64,000 nucleotides of DNA from Spirochaetota bacterium (GTDB lineage: Bacteria > Spirochaetota > Spirochaetia > Treponematales > Treponemataceae), in contig JAEEQG010000173.1 of NCBI GenBank assembly GCA_016285185.1, positions 19,912 to 83,911 on the forward strand, in the 5' to 3' direction. The notes below the pieces were generated by a model. It was given only the letters and a program-made list of their open reading frames with translations. It was not told where the DNA came from and made no database searches. Shown piece after piece: positions 1 through 8,839 of this stretch; positions within the stretch are counted from its first letter, which is position 1, and every line of letters starts with the position of its first letter. Both the position numbers and the translations under genes were made by a program.

Positions 1-2
1 CT

Positions 3-1064
3 TTTGAGGCAGCCCTTGAGAGAAGCAAAAAAATAGAAGAAGATCTTAAGGTAAATCCTTCCAAATATAGAGTTCTTACAGGTGACCGCCCGACAGGACG
101 CCTTCACATAGGTCATTACTTTGGTTCACTTCAGAATCGTGTACGCCTTGCGGAAATGGGTGTTCCGACAATGATTCTTATTGCGGATTATCAGGTTCTT
201 ACCGACCATGACGCTTATCAGGAAATCAGTCAGAATACAAAACAACTTTGTATAGACTATCTTGCTGCCGGAATAAACCCCGAAAAGCAGGATGTTATCA
301 TCTATCCGCACAGTTATGTACCGGAATGTAATCAGCTTATGATTCCGTTTTTAACGCTTGTTTCTAACGCGGAACTCAGCCGTAATCCTACAGTAAAGGA
401 AGAAATTGAATCTGCCGGCCTGAAGAACGTAAACGCAGGTATGTACACCTATCCTGTTCATCAGGCATGCGATATTCTGTTCTGCAAAGGAAACGTTGTT
501 CCGGTAGGAAAAGACCAGCTCCCGCACCTTGAAATGACTCGTACGATTGCAGGTCGTTTTAACAAAAAATTCTGTGCAGATGCAGGAAAAGAACCGGTAT
601 TCCCGGAACCACAGGCTTTGCTTTCTAAAACACCGATGATTCTCGGTCTTGACGGCAGCCAGAAAATGTCTAAGAGCCGCGGTAATGCCATTATGCTTTC
701 CGCAACAGAAGATGAAACCGCAAAAATGATTAAGAAAGCTAAGACCGATGCAGACAGGAATATTACTTATGATCCTGTGAATCGCCCTGAAGTTGCAAAC
801 CTTATTATGCTTATCTCTCTTTGCACAGGCGAAGCTCCCGAAGCAATCGCTTCGCGCATCGGCGAAGGTGGCGGCGGAATGCTCAAGGCGCAGCTTACCG
901 AAGCACTCAACGAAAAACTTCGTCCTCTCCGCGCAGAACGTGCAAGACTTGAAGCTGATCCAGAATACATATGCAAAGTTTTGACCGAAGGCGCTCAGAA
1001 AGCACGCGAAATCGGTATAAAAACACTGAACGAAGTACGCGAAGTAATGAACATGGTAATATGA
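3..1064 (+). CDS. trpS: Tryptophanyl-tRNA synthetase, 5' end outside the window
   Basis: This class I aminoacyl-tRNA synthetase charges tRNA-Trp in the cytoplasm. The frame is open from the window edge and no start codon precedes the HIGH signature (positions 105-116, in GDRPTGRLHIGHYFG), so the true N-terminus lies upstream. The second class I signature, KMSKS, is at about 663-677 and the C-terminal helical region is complete. The ATG at 156 lies after HIGH and cannot be the real start. The TGA stop overlaps the ATG of the next gene (ATGA), which suggests translational coupling. Identification is secure; only the N-terminal limit is unknown. Confidence 0.95.
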   Translation, partial: FEAALERSKKIEEDLKVNPSKYRVLTGDRPTGRLHIGHYFGSLQNRVRLAEMGVPTMILIADYQVLTDHDAYQEISQNTKQLCIDYLAAGINPEKQDVIIYPHSYVPECNQLMIPFLTLVSNAELSRNPTVKEEIESAGLKNVNAGMYTYPVHQACDILFCKGNVVPVGKDQLPHLEMTRTIAGRFNKKFCADAGKEPVFPEPQALLSKTPMILGLDGSQKMSKSRGNAIMLSATEDETAKMIKKAKTDADRNITYDPVNRPEVANLIMLISLCTGEAPEAIASRIGEGGGGMLKAQLTEALNEKLRPLRAERARLEADPEYICKVLTEGAQKAREIGIKTLNEVREVMNMVI

Positions 1065-2428
1065 AAAAACACTTCAACTTGAAGCATCTTTTTTGGATTG
1101 TTCCGCTTGTTCTGCTGATCGGTTGTTGTGCTGCCTTCGGGTTTTACACATACGGCCGTTATCTCCCTGTTGATGTGCCTGCCTTGACGGCAGAACAACA
1201 GGAACAGTTCTCTGCCTTTATTTCTGATAATTATAGTGAACCTCTTACAAGAAGCCTGCCTTATTCTGTAACACCGGCTTCTTTTTTTATTTATGCAAAA
1301 GCAGGAATTATCATTGATGCTTCGAACGGTTGTGTCCTTTATGAAAAAAATGCGGATGACATAATTCCTCCTGCTTCGATGGCAAAAATTGCGCTGATGT
1401 ATGTGACATTCGAAGCCATCAATAATGGAGAAACCTCGCTGGATGCGGTAGTTGACCTTGTGCCCGAATCATGGGCAAGAAACGCCCCTTTGCAGTCTTC
1501 GATAATGGGACTTGGGCCTGATCAGATTGTAACACTCCACGAATTATTATTAGGTCTTTCCGTTGCGTCAGGAAACGACGCGGCAACGGCTATAGCCTGC
1601 CATATTTCCGGTTCTGTTGAAAAATTCTGCGAGAGGGAGAATGCGGAAATGGAAAAGCTGGGGCTTACGCATACCAGATTTGTGGATGCTTCGGGCTATA
1701 GCGAACTAAATCTTACAACCCCGCGTGAATTTGCAGCCCTTGCGCGTGTGTACATTGAACGCTATCCTGATGCGCTCAAAACCTACCATTCAGCGGAATC
1801 TCTCACTTTCCCGACGGCGGCAAACTATCCGCCTGACTGGACCGGCAGGATAAATACCCGGACGATGTATGCAACAAACCGCCTTCTCGATATTATAGAA
1901 GGCTGTGACGGCTTAAAGACAGGTTTTATCTATGAATCAGGCTACAACATTTCATTGACAGCCAAACGCGGAGATACAAGGTTTATTTCCGTTACCATGG
2001 GAGGTCCGGGAATAGGAACTGTACAGGGAAACAAGTACCGTGTCGCAGACGGCAAAAAACTTCAGGAATGGGCTTTTTCAAGTTTTAAAACATATCACCC
2101 GGAAAAAACAAAGCCTGTACCTATAAAAGTATGGGGTGGAAAAACAGATTCATTGTTTGCTTGCGAAGCACAGTCTCATGCTCTTACTGTTCCTAATGTA
2201 AAAGAAGATGCCGTGTCATCGGTGAGCAAAAAGATTTTTGTAACAAAAGAGATTGCATCGCCTGTTGAATGCGGGGCAGTTCTCGGCAAGGTGCAGTATT
2301 CGGTGGACGGCATAATACTTGAAGAAATACCTATTGTCTCGGATAGAACTGTTGAAAATGGAAACTGGTTCAAGCGCACAGTTGACAAGCTTTCCAAAAA
2401 ACTGATTGACACACTGAACAAAAAATAA
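1061..2428 (+). CDS. dacA: D-alanyl-D-alanine carboxypeptidase, PBP5 (S11) family
   Basis: A penicillin-binding protein that trims the terminal D-Ala from peptidoglycan stem peptides on the periplasmic side of the inner membrane. The 455-residue protein has an N-terminal hydrophobic anchor (about residues 8-30), the three catalytic motifs SxxK (S106-M-A-K109), SGN (170-172) and KTG (286-288), and a C-terminal PBP5_C-like beta domain. An in-frame ATG at 971 lies inside trpS; the ATG at 1061 is preferred because the signal anchor follows it directly and it overlaps the trpS stop. The amphipathic, lysine-rich C-terminus fits the membrane-associating helix of this family. The dacA symbol is by family; the paralogue cannot be fixed. 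Confidence 0.9.
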   Translation: MKKHFNLKHLFWIVPLVLLIGCCAAFGFYTYGRYLPVDVPALTAEQQEQFSAFISDNYSEPLTRSLPYSVTPASFFIYAKAGIIIDASNGCVLYEKNADDIIPPASMAKIALMYVTFEAINNGETSLDAVVDLVPESWARNAPLQSSIMGLGPDQIVTLHELLLGLSVASGNDAATAIACHISGSVEKFCERENAEMEKLGLTHTRFVDASGYSELNLTTPREFAALARVYIERYPDALKTYHSAESLTFPTAANYPPDWTGRINTRTMYATNRLLDIIEGCDGLKTGFIYESGYNISLTAKRGDTRFISVTMGGPGIGTVQGNKYRVADGKKLQEWAFSSFKTYHPEKTKPVPIKVWGGKTDSLFACEAQSHALTVPNVKEDAVSSVSKKIFVTKEIASPVECGAVLGKVQYSVDGIILEEIPIVSDRTVENGNWFKRTVDKLSKKLIDTLNKK

Positions 2429-2433
2429 ATTCT

Positions 2434-2469
2434 TTTGCAATCTGCCAAAAAAACACTTATACTATCCTC
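2434..2469 (+). promoter_or_regulatory. Leaderless promoter of the DRTGG gene
   Basis: TTGCAA, 17 bp, TATACT (2458-2463), then exactly 6 nt to the ATG at 2470. There is no Shine-Dalgarno sequence. Transcription would start at or next to the initiation codon. Confidence 0.6.
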
Positions 2470-2796
2470 ATGAAATTAAGTGAATTAATTGAAGCTCTTT
2501 CGCTCGAAGTTGTTCTTGCAGGCGATGATTCAAGGGATTTGTCCGGCTGTTATACAGGCGATTTGCTCAGCGATGTGATGGGAAACGCTGATGACTGCGA
2601 TCTCCTTGTTACAATACAGGCCCACCGGAATACCGTTGCCGTTGCCACACTCAAAGACTGTCCTGCAATAATAATCTGCAACGGCAGACCTGTTCCCGAC
2701 GATATGATAAAAGCCGCCGAGGGCGAAAAAATTGCTCTGCTCAGAACAAGCGAAAACCAATACACAATTTCAGGAAAGATATACAACCTTTTATGA
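2470..2796 (+). CDS. DRTGG-domain protein
   Basis: A 108-residue cytoplasmic protein matching the small DRTGG domain family, a fold of unclear, possibly ligand-binding function found alone or attached to phosphotransacetylase and CBS proteins. Visible hallmarks are the N-terminal segment KLSELIEAL, the glycine/aspartate-rich turn around residues 28-42 (YTGDLLSDVMGNA) and the alternating beta/alpha pattern. Its stop overlaps the start of the PHP-domain gene (ATGA), a pairing known to me from other anaerobes, so the two products probably act together. No catalytic residues are evident and no specific function can be given. Confidence 0.75.
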   Translation: MKLSELIEALSLEVVLAGDDSRDLSGCYTGDLLSDVMGNADDCDLLVTIQAHRNTVAVATLKDCPAIIICNGRPVPDDMIKAAEGEKIALLRTSENQYTISGKIYNLL

Positions 2797-3515
2797 TTTT
2801 AAAATCAGACTTTCATATACATTCCTGTGTATCGCCCTGCGGCGACTTGGAAATGTCGCCCATTGCCATTGCCGAAACTCTTGCACAAAAAGGCGTTCAG
2901 CTCGCAGCCCTTACCGACCACAACACGGCATTGAACTGTCCTGCTTTTGCGGCTGCCTGTAAAAAAAACGGAATAGCCTGTCTTTTCGGGATGGAAGTTC
3001 AGTCTGCAGAAGAAGTTCACATTCTTACGCTGTTCTCAGATTTGGACAAGGCTCTGGCGTTCGGGGAGGAAGTTTATTCGCTGCTGCCGGACATAAAGAA
3101 CCTGCCCGAAAAAACAGGTGATCAGGTTTATGTTGATGAGGAAGAAAACATTCTGGGCGAAGTAGAAAAATACCTTATAACGTCTACCTCATGGCAGGTC
3201 GATGAAGTTGCCGCACATGCCCATAAAGCCGGTGGGATTGTTATTCCGGCGCATGTGGACAGGGCTGCTTTTTCGCTTTCAAGCCAGTTCGGCTTTATTC
3301 TTGACGGTGACTGGGATGCGATGGAAGTTGTGCGCATTCCTTCTGAAATGAACACCCTTGGCTATCCGCTTACAACATCGTCTGATGCACATTATATAGA
3401 ACACATCGCCCGCCGTCCGTTTGAACTGGATATTGGTTCAATGCCTCTTACAAACGACGACGGTACTGTAAATCTTGAAACAATACGAAAGGCTCTGCAG
3501 CTCCGTCCTCGTTAA
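2793..3515 (+). CDS. PHP-domain metal-dependent phosphoesterase
   Basis: A 240-residue PHP-superfamily protein, related to histidinol phosphatase and polymerase-associated PHP domains. Metal-ligand motifs are visible in order: DFHIHS at the N-terminus, TDHNT at about residues 41-45, an internal glutamate (GMEVQS), PAHVDR in the middle, and SDAHY near the C-terminus. This is the complete PHP ligand set, so phosphoesterase activity is likely, but the substrate is unknown. The ATG overlaps the DRTGG stop, indicating co-translation. It is shorter than HisK-type histidinol phosphatases and lies 3.6 kb from hisC on the other strand, so a histidine-pathway role is not implied. Confidence 0.8.
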   Translation: MILKSDFHIHSCVSPCGDLEMSPIAIAETLAQKGVQLAALTDHNTALNCPAFAAACKKNGIACLFGMEVQSAEEVHILTLFSDLDKALAFGEEVYSLLPDIKNLPEKTGDQVYVDEEENILGEVEKYLITSTSWQVDEVAAHAHKAGGIVIPAHVDRAAFSLSSQFGFILDGDWDAMEVVRIPSEMNTLGYPLTTSSDAHYIEHIARRPFELDIGSMPLTNDDGTVNLETIRKALQLRPR

Positions 3516-3538
3516 TCCAGTCTTTTATTGCAGATAGC

Positions 3539-3573
3539 TTGAAAATTCAGCGGTAAAAAAGTATTCTTATTCT
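3539..3573 (+). promoter_or_regulatory. Leaderless promoter of the parC-like gene
   Basis: TTGAAA (3539-3544), 17-bp spacer, TATTCT (3562-3567), then 6 nt to the ATG at 3574. No ribosome binding site is present between the -10 and the start codon. Confidence 0.6.
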
Positions 3574-5529
3574 ATGGCTTATGTAAAAAAACTCTTTGAC
3601 AAGAACTTTCTTGAATATGCTAGCTACGTTATCCGCGACAGAGCAATACCTGATTTGGAAGACGGACTCAAACCCGTTCAGCGCCGTGTTCTTCACACCC
3701 TGCTCGAAATTGACGACGGCAAATTCCACAAAGTAGCGAACGTAGTAGGGCAGTGCATGAAGTATCATCCGCACGGAGATGCTTCCATTGCAGGTGCGCT
3801 TGTTGTTCTTGCAAACAAAGATTTGTTCATAGACAAACAGGGAAACTTCGGCAACATTCTTACCGGCGACGAAGCTTCCGCCGCACGTTATATTGAGTGC
3901 CGCATAAATCCCATTGCGCGCGATATTCTGTACAATCCTGACATAACCAAATTTGTTCCTTCTTACGACGGACGCAATATGGAACCTGTAGCGTTCCGCG
4001 CAAAGCTCCCGTTGTGTATAATCATGGGGGCGGAAGGCATTGCGGTTGGTATGTCTACAAGAATCTTAAGCCACAATATACGCGAAGTTATAGAAGCCGA
4101 AAAAAACTGCCTCATGGGAAAACCATTCCAGCTTTATCCCGATTTTCAGACGGGCGGTCTTACTGATGTTTCGGAATACGAGGACGGCAAAGGCAAGATT
4201 GTTTCGCGCGTTAGAATGGATACAAGCGATCCCAAGCGCATTGTTATAACTGAACTTGCATACGGTTCTACAACCGAAAGTCTCATATCTTCACTGGAGA
4301 ACGCCGCAAAACTCGGACGCATAAAAATCTCTTCCATTAATGATTACACAACTGACAAGGTAGAAATAGAAATTGTACTTCAGCGCGGTGTTTACGCAAA
4401 AGACGTTATAGAAGCTCTTTACGCGTTTACAGAATGTGAAGTTTCCGTTTCGCTAAATCTTTTGGTCATAAAGGACAATATGCCTGTCGTAATGACTGTT
4501 ACTGAAGTTATTCAGCATCATGCAAAGCAGCTGGAGCAGATTCTTAAGGAAGAACTTGAGCTTGAGCGTCAGAATCTTACCGACAGACTGCATGCAAGAA
4601 CGCTCGAAAGAATATTTGTAGAAGAACGCATATACAAAAAAATTGAAGAAATGAAAACAGCTGAAGCGGTTATTAAGGCTGTGATAGACGGCTTTAAGCC
4701 CTTTCAAGCCGAATTAATCCGTCCTATTACAAAGGATGATGTTGAACGGCTTTTAAAAATCCCTATCCGCCGCATTTCTTTGTACGACATAAACAAAAAC
4801 CGGCAGGAAGTTAAAGAAATAAACGCCCGCCTCAAGGAAATAGCAAGACTGCTTAAAAACCTGACAGCTTATGCTGTTTCGTATTTGGATACGCTCCTTG
4901 CAAAGCTTGACCCCGTAAAAACAAAACGCCGCACTGAGATTACCCGATTTGGCAAAATTGATGTGCGTGATGCTGTTAAACGCGATATTCCTTTGCGCTA
5001 CGATGACAACACCGGCTATTTGGGTACAGGCGTTTCTTCCGGCAGGGAACTTATGCGCGTAGGTCCGTATGACCGCATATTCGTTCTGCGGCGGACCGGT
5101 GTTTACACAATATTCGACGTGCCGCAAAAGCTTTTTGTTGACAAAAATCTGTGGTACTGCGGCTCCGCCGAAAAAGATGTTCTTTCGCGGGTTATGTTTA
5201 CAATAATCTACAGAGACCCTGCAACTCTTTATTGTTACATCAAAAAATGCAGGGTAGAGCAGTACATAATGAACCGCGATTATATTATCGTGCCGGACGG
5301 AATGGAAATTCTGCACGTTGATACGCGCTCAAGGTTCTCGTTTACGCTGCATTATGTGAAAAAGCCGCGTATAAAAATAGACAGGGAAGATTTTACTTCC
5401 GCTGATTACGAAGAAAAAGGTGTAAAAGCCCAGGGTGTTCGTCTTGCTTCAAAAGAAACGGCAAAGATAGAAATTAAGGTCGAAAAGCCGGACATAAACC
5501 CGGAACAGCCTGAACTGGATCTGATATGA
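3574..5529 (+). CDS. parC: Type IIA topoisomerase subunit A, ParC-like
   Basis: Breakage-reunion subunit of a type IIA topoisomerase, acting with a ParE/GyrB partner not found here. The N-terminus has the DGLKPVQRR signature (about residues 30-38), a helix-turn-helix region with HPHGD (65-69), and the catalytic tyrosine Y106 in ARYIE. A tower and coiled-coil region follows. The C-terminal domain is short and no GyrA box (QRRGGKG) is present, so ParC is a better call than GyrA. At 651 residues it is shorter than most ParC or GyrA proteins (about 740-860), implying a reduced C-terminal DNA-wrapping domain. The final ATGA overlaps the next gene. Confidence 0.8.
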   Translation: MAYVKKLFDKNFLEYASYVIRDRAIPDLEDGLKPVQRRVLHTLLEIDDGKFHKVANVVGQCMKYHPHGDASIAGALVVLANKDLFIDKQGNFGNILTGDEASAARYIECRINPIARDILYNPDITKFVPSYDGRNMEPVAFRAKLPLCIIMGAEGIAVGMSTRILSHNIREVIEAEKNCLMGKPFQLYPDFQTGGLTDVSEYEDGKGKIVSRVRMDTSDPKRIVITELAYGSTTESLISSLENAAKLGRIKISSINDYTTDKVEIEIVLQRGVYAKDVIEALYAFTECEVSVSLNLLVIKDNMPVVMTVTEVIQHHAKQLEQILKEELELERQNLTDRLHARTLERIFVEERIYKKIEEMKTAEAVIKAVIDGFKPFQAELIRPITKDDVERLLKIPIRRISLYDINKNRQEVKEINARLKEIARLLKNLTAYAVSYLDTLLAKLDPVKTKRRTEITRFGKIDVRDAVKRDIPLRYDDNTGYLGTGVSSGRELMRVGPYDRIFVLRRTGVYTIFDVPQKLFVDKNLWYCGSAEKDVLSRVMFTIIYRDPATLYCYIKKCRVEQYIMNRDYIIVPDGMEILHVDTRSRFSFTLHYVKKPRIKIDREDFTSADYEEKGVKAQGVRLASKETAKIEIKVEKPDINPEQPELDLI

Positions 5530-6374
5530 GTTTGAATGACAATAATTTTGTTTGGCAGTGCCGGCAGATACTGGCCAAAAATTCTTTCAAAATTTATTTT
5601 TCGATAATAACTGTTTTTGTTATTTGGATTGTTACAATTTTCAGTGTTTATCTTCTGGCTTTCAGTTCGGGAAATATGCTTTCGGTTGCTCTGTTGTTTT
5701 TTGCTGGCTGGTTCTGCTCAATGGTTGTAGCTTTTTCGCTGATATACGGATATGACGTGCTTCTGCTGAAAATTGTTAAAAATGAGCAGGCAGTTTTGGG
5801 ACACTTGTTTGAAGGTTTTAAGTGTTTGCGAAAGATGGTTAAGCCAGGATTGTTCTTTGGTGCAGTGTTCTTTGCACTTGCTGCGGCAGGTTCGATTATA
5901 CTGGTAACGGTAAGAGGCGAACTGGCGCTGAACCCTGAGACCATGACGATTTCTGCGTACTTGATTTTAAGTATCTTTTTTGTTGTGTGTTTTTGGTATC
6001 TTTTTTTTCCTTTTGTGCTGAAAGACTCGTCCGACCGTCCGCTTTCAGCTCTTTTGGTAGAAAGCCGCAGACTTTTTAAGGGAAACAGAATCGCTTTCCT
6101 GAAGAATTTTATTCTCTTTGCATGGAAAAGCCTTGGCATTTTCCTTTTTTCATACTCTTTTGTTATGTTCTGGAACGGAGAGGAAACCTCATTCATTTCG
6201 ACTATGATGAGTTTTATAAGCTTTATAGGAACAATAAGTGCTTACGTAACAGTTGTAAAGTTTTTTCTTTTGGGTGCAGTGTTTTATCACAGGCTAACCG
6301 CAGCGCCCGCTGAAACGGACGCCGCCGGTTCCTGTCTGTTGATTGAATCAGATGAACCGGAACAACAGTCTTAA
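5526..6374 (+). CDS. Hypothetical inner-membrane protein
   Basis: A 282-residue membrane protein that I do not recognise. It has about six hydrophobic segments (roughly residues 20-46, 52-75, 110-130, 145-165, 190-212 and 220-250) and a polar acidic C-terminal tail. The start overlaps the parC-like stop by four bases, so the two are probably co-translated, with no other obvious functional link. Its stop and that of the convergent phosphodiesterase gene share TTAA. The layout resembles generic multi-pass membrane proteins of the DUF975 kind, but the match is only by overall shape. No function is assigned. Confidence 0.6.
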   Translation: MSLNDNNFVWQCRQILAKNSFKIYFSIITVFVIWIVTIFSVYLLAFSSGNMLSVALLFFAGWFCSMVVAFSLIYGYDVLLLKIVKNEQAVLGHLFEGFKCLRKMVKPGLFFGAVFFALAAAGSIILVTVRGELALNPETMTISAYLILSIFFVVCFWYLFFPFVLKDSSDRPLSALLVESRRLFKGNRIAFLKNFILFAWKSLGIFLFSYSFVMFWNGEETSFISTMMSFISFIGTISAYVTVVKFFLLGAVFYHRLTAAPAETDAAGSCLLIESDEPEQQS

Positions 6375-7069
6375 ATCTGCTTAAGGCTTGATGAAACAAC
6401 CTTCCATTCACCGTTTTCTTTTTGAATTTGGGCAACGGCGTATTTGCCTTCTGCAAAAGAACCCGGGTTAATCATAACAGTGTTTCCGAGCGTATCTATT
6501 GCGGCAGACTCGTGAATGTGTCCCGAAACAAGCAGCAGAGGCTGATATTCCTTTATAAAATCTGTAAGAGCGGGAGAACCCACGTGAATACCCGCCGTAA
6601 TTTTATCGAGCTTTGTGTCTTTTGGTGGCTGGTGTACAATAAGAACAAGGTTGTTCCACCTTCCGGGGTTTTCACTGTCCTGGTATTCGGCAAAGCGGTC
6701 GCGTACAACCTGCAGATCGCTCATCAGATCGTCTTCATCCCGCTCGTTGGCAGTTTCGCCGGTGAACTTTAGCGCACCGCCCGAACCTGCAAAAAACAAA
6801 CCGTCTCTGAATACTAATTCGCCTTGAACCGAGACATCCTTTTTTTCAAGTTCCTTGAGCAAATCCGGGGCATCGCAGTTGCCGAGTACAGCAAGCAGGT
6901 TTTCGTTCTTTTCCATAACCTCGTTCAATATGGGGAGTCCTGTTTCAGTTTTGAACAGTTGAGAAAAATCGCCTGCAAACAAAACTGCGTCTGCTTTTTT
7001 AAATTCTTCTTCGATTTTTACGGCTCTTGAAAAATCACCGTGAATATCAGACAAAATCAATAAATGCAT
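6371..7069 (-). CDS. Calcineurin-like metallophosphoesterase, YfcE/MJ0936-like
   Basis: A 232-residue predicted metal-dependent phosphodiesterase. The calcineurin motifs appear in order: SDIHGD (residues 7-12), FAGDFS, LGNCD, then HQPP and SGHIHE, and NPGS near the end, as in compact YfcE-type enzymes. These residues normally coordinate two metals for phosphodiester hydrolysis. A strong ribosome site (AAGGAAGG) precedes the ATG at 7069. The physiological substrate is unknown. It is convergent with the membrane protein gene and upstream of nothing on its strand, so it may be a single-gene unit. Confidence 0.8.
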   Translation of the reverse strand: MHLLILSDIHGDFSRAVKIEEEFKKADAVLFAGDFSQLFKTETGLPILNEVMEKNENLLAVLGNCDAPDLLKELEKKDVSVQGELVFRDGLFFAGSGGALKFTGETANERDEDDLMSDLQVVRDRFAEYQDSENPGRWNNLVLIVHQPPKDTKLDKITAGIHVGSPALTDFIKEYQPLLLVSGHIHESAAIDTLGNTVMINPGSFAEGKYAVAQIQKENGEWKVVSSSLKQI

Positions 7070-7090
7070 TTGAACCTTCCTTTTTACTTA

Positions 7091-8194
7091 TTACAGCTGT
7101 TTCATAATATCAAGCAGCTGCTTCATCTGTTTGTCCGTTCCGATTGAGATGCGGACGTAATCGCGTATTGTATCAATGTCAAAATACCTGACAAGGATTC
7201 CTTCTTTTTTTATTGCTTCGTAAACTTCTTTGCCGGTTTTTCCTTTTTTGCCTGCCAGAATAAAATTTGTCTGAGAAGGTATAACTGTCCATCCCGCCTT
7301 TTGTAGTTCAGACTGGAAAAAGTCTCTTGTTTGCATAATTTTGCGACAGTTCTTTTTATACCACGCAGAATCGGCACAGGCTGCAATACCTGCTGCCTGA
7401 CAGATACGGTCGATTGGAAAGTGATTGAATGAGTTTTTGGTCGTTGTAAGAGCATTGATAAGCTCAGGAGAACCAACAGCAAAACCGAGTCTCATGCCGG
7501 CAAAAGCCATTGATTTTGAGAATGTTCTTATAACAAGGAGATTGCTGTATTTTTTCAGCAGTGGCAGAACTGTATGGCCTGAAAAATCGGCATAAGCTTC
7601 GTCAACAACAAAGACTTTGTCACTTGGATAGCTTTTCAGCATCTGTTCAATTTCATCGATGGAAAGGCTTTTGCCTGTCGGTGCATTGGGGTTGGCAAAG
7701 ATAATTCCGGTGGAATCTGTTGTAACCATTGTTTCTTTATCGATTGAAAAATCCTCGTTAAGCGGAATCTTTTTCAATGGGATCTGGTAGTATCCTGCGT
7801 AGACCGGATAAAAGCTGTAAGTGTGTTCGGGGATTATTACTGGTTTGTCGTCATCAAAAAACGCGTAAAATACAAAAGAAAGAACTTCGTCTGAGCCGTT
7901 GCCGCAAAAAATCATGTCTTCAGTTATGGAAAAAGGAAGCTGCGGCTGATTATCTGCCGGAACAAGGACGCCATTGCATTCGTTAAGCATTGCAGCAATC
8001 GCTTTTTTTAGGTCGATGGATTCCGGATCTGGATAGAGACCCATTTTTTCGTTGGAAACGGTTTTAACAGCCTTTGCTGCTTTTGGTGAAGCAGGGTAGG
8101 GGTTTTCGTTTGCGTTGAGTTTTATGTATTTTCTGTCATTTGGCTGTTCACCCGGTTTGTAGGGATTAAGCTTTTGTAAACGTTTTGAAATCAT
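7091..8194 (-). CDS. hisC: Histidinol-phosphate aminotransferase
   Basis: A PLP-dependent class I/II aminotransferase that converts imidazole acetol phosphate and glutamate to histidinol phosphate. The start at 8194 is chosen over the ATG at 8206 because GAGGTG sits four bases upstream of it. Family hallmarks are the N-terminal LNANENPYP, the PNAPTG loop, DEAYADF and the PLP lysine K227 in RTFSKSMAFAGMRLG, with a C-terminal RISIG segment. The length (367 residues) is normal. No other his genes are nearby, so in this genome it is unlinked, or it may serve aromatic amino acids too, as some HisC enzymes do. Confidence 0.88.
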   Translation of the reverse strand: MISKRLQKLNPYKPGEQPNDRKYIKLNANENPYPASPKAAKAVKTVSNEKMGLYPDPESIDLKKAIAAMLNECNGVLVPADNQPQLPFSITEDMIFCGNGSDEVLSFVFYAFFDDDKPVIIPEHTYSFYPVYAGYYQIPLKKIPLNEDFSIDKETMVTTDSTGIIFANPNAPTGKSLSIDEIEQMLKSYPSDKVFVVDEAYADFSGHTVLPLLKKYSNLLVIRTFSKSMAFAGMRLGFAVGSPELINALTTTKNSFNHFPIDRICQAAGIAACADSAWYKKNCRKIMQTRDFFQSELQKAGWTVIPSQTNFILAGKKGKTGKEVYEAIKKEGILVRYFDIDTIRDYVRISIGTDKQMKQLLDIMKQL

Positions 8195-8248
8195 GTGGCA
8201 CCTCATTTATCGTTATTATAGGGAATTTAAAAACAAAAAAAAAGTGTT

Positions 8249-8839
8249 TTAAAGAATGTCTTTAGTAGGAGATGGAGCCGTGAGCCCAATATTATACAGC
8301 TTTTCTATTCCAACACAGGTTGGCGGACCATGACCAGGCATAAGAACAACTTCATCCATCTGGCTGAGAATCTTTTTTTTGATGTTGTCTTTGAGAAGCT
8401 TTTCTGCATATTTGTTGCTTGTTGTACCAACCATTCCTGCAGTGAGCGAATCGCCGGTGAACAGCATTCTTCCGATTTTGAATATTACTGAGTCAAAAGT
8501 ATGTCCGGGCAATGAGGCATAACCGATTTTCATGCTTCCGATAGTCAAAAGTCCTTCACCTTTTAAAAGCATTTTTCCTGTTCCTGCAATCTCGTAGTCA
8601 CCGGCGTAAATCAACGGAGAATAAATCTTTTTAAGAGTTTCAAGTCCTGAGTAATGACTGCTGTGATTGTGAGTAATCAAGACGGCCTTAAGGTCATAGT
8701 GATTATCTTCGATGTGCATTATGACTTCTTTTGAAATTTTTCCCGGGTCTATGATTATAGCATCACCTGTGGTATCATCCGCTGCAAGATAACTGTTGGA
8801 AAAACCGTCCAAGGAAAGATGAAAATAGACTTTAATCAT
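8249..8839 (-). CDS. MBL-fold protein with altered metal motif
   Basis: A 196-residue metallo-beta-lactamase-fold protein resembling glyoxalase II-type hydrolases. The superfamily HxHxDH motif reads H57-N-H59-S-S61-H62, with serine in place of the aspartate that normally binds the second metal. Other ligands are kept: PGHT, FTGDS (bridging aspartate) and MPGHGP. The enzyme may therefore use one metal or have changed chemistry. The start overlaps the stop of the pentapeptide-type gene upstream (ATGA), so the pair is co-translated. The substrate is unknown; a thioesterase or glyoxalase-like role is possible. Confidence 0.75.
   Translation of the reverse strand: MIKVYFHLSLDGFSNSYLAADDTTGDAIIIDPGKISKEVIMHIEDNHYDLKAVLITHNHSSHYSGLETLKKIYSPLIYAGDYEIAGTGKMLLKGEGLLTIGSMKIGYASLPGHTFDSVIFKIGRMLFTGDSLTAGMVGTTSNKYAEKLLKDNIKKKILSQMDEVVLMPGHGPPTCVGIEKLYNIGLTAPSPTKDIL

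Noticed and set aside
4753..5316. 187-codon minus-strand frame
   Set aside because: Lies entirely inside the parC-like gene on the other strand with no ribosome site or recognisable protein features.
5648..6196. 182-codon minus-strand frame
   Set aside because: Antisense to the membrane protein gene; basic, low-complexity product and no start signal.
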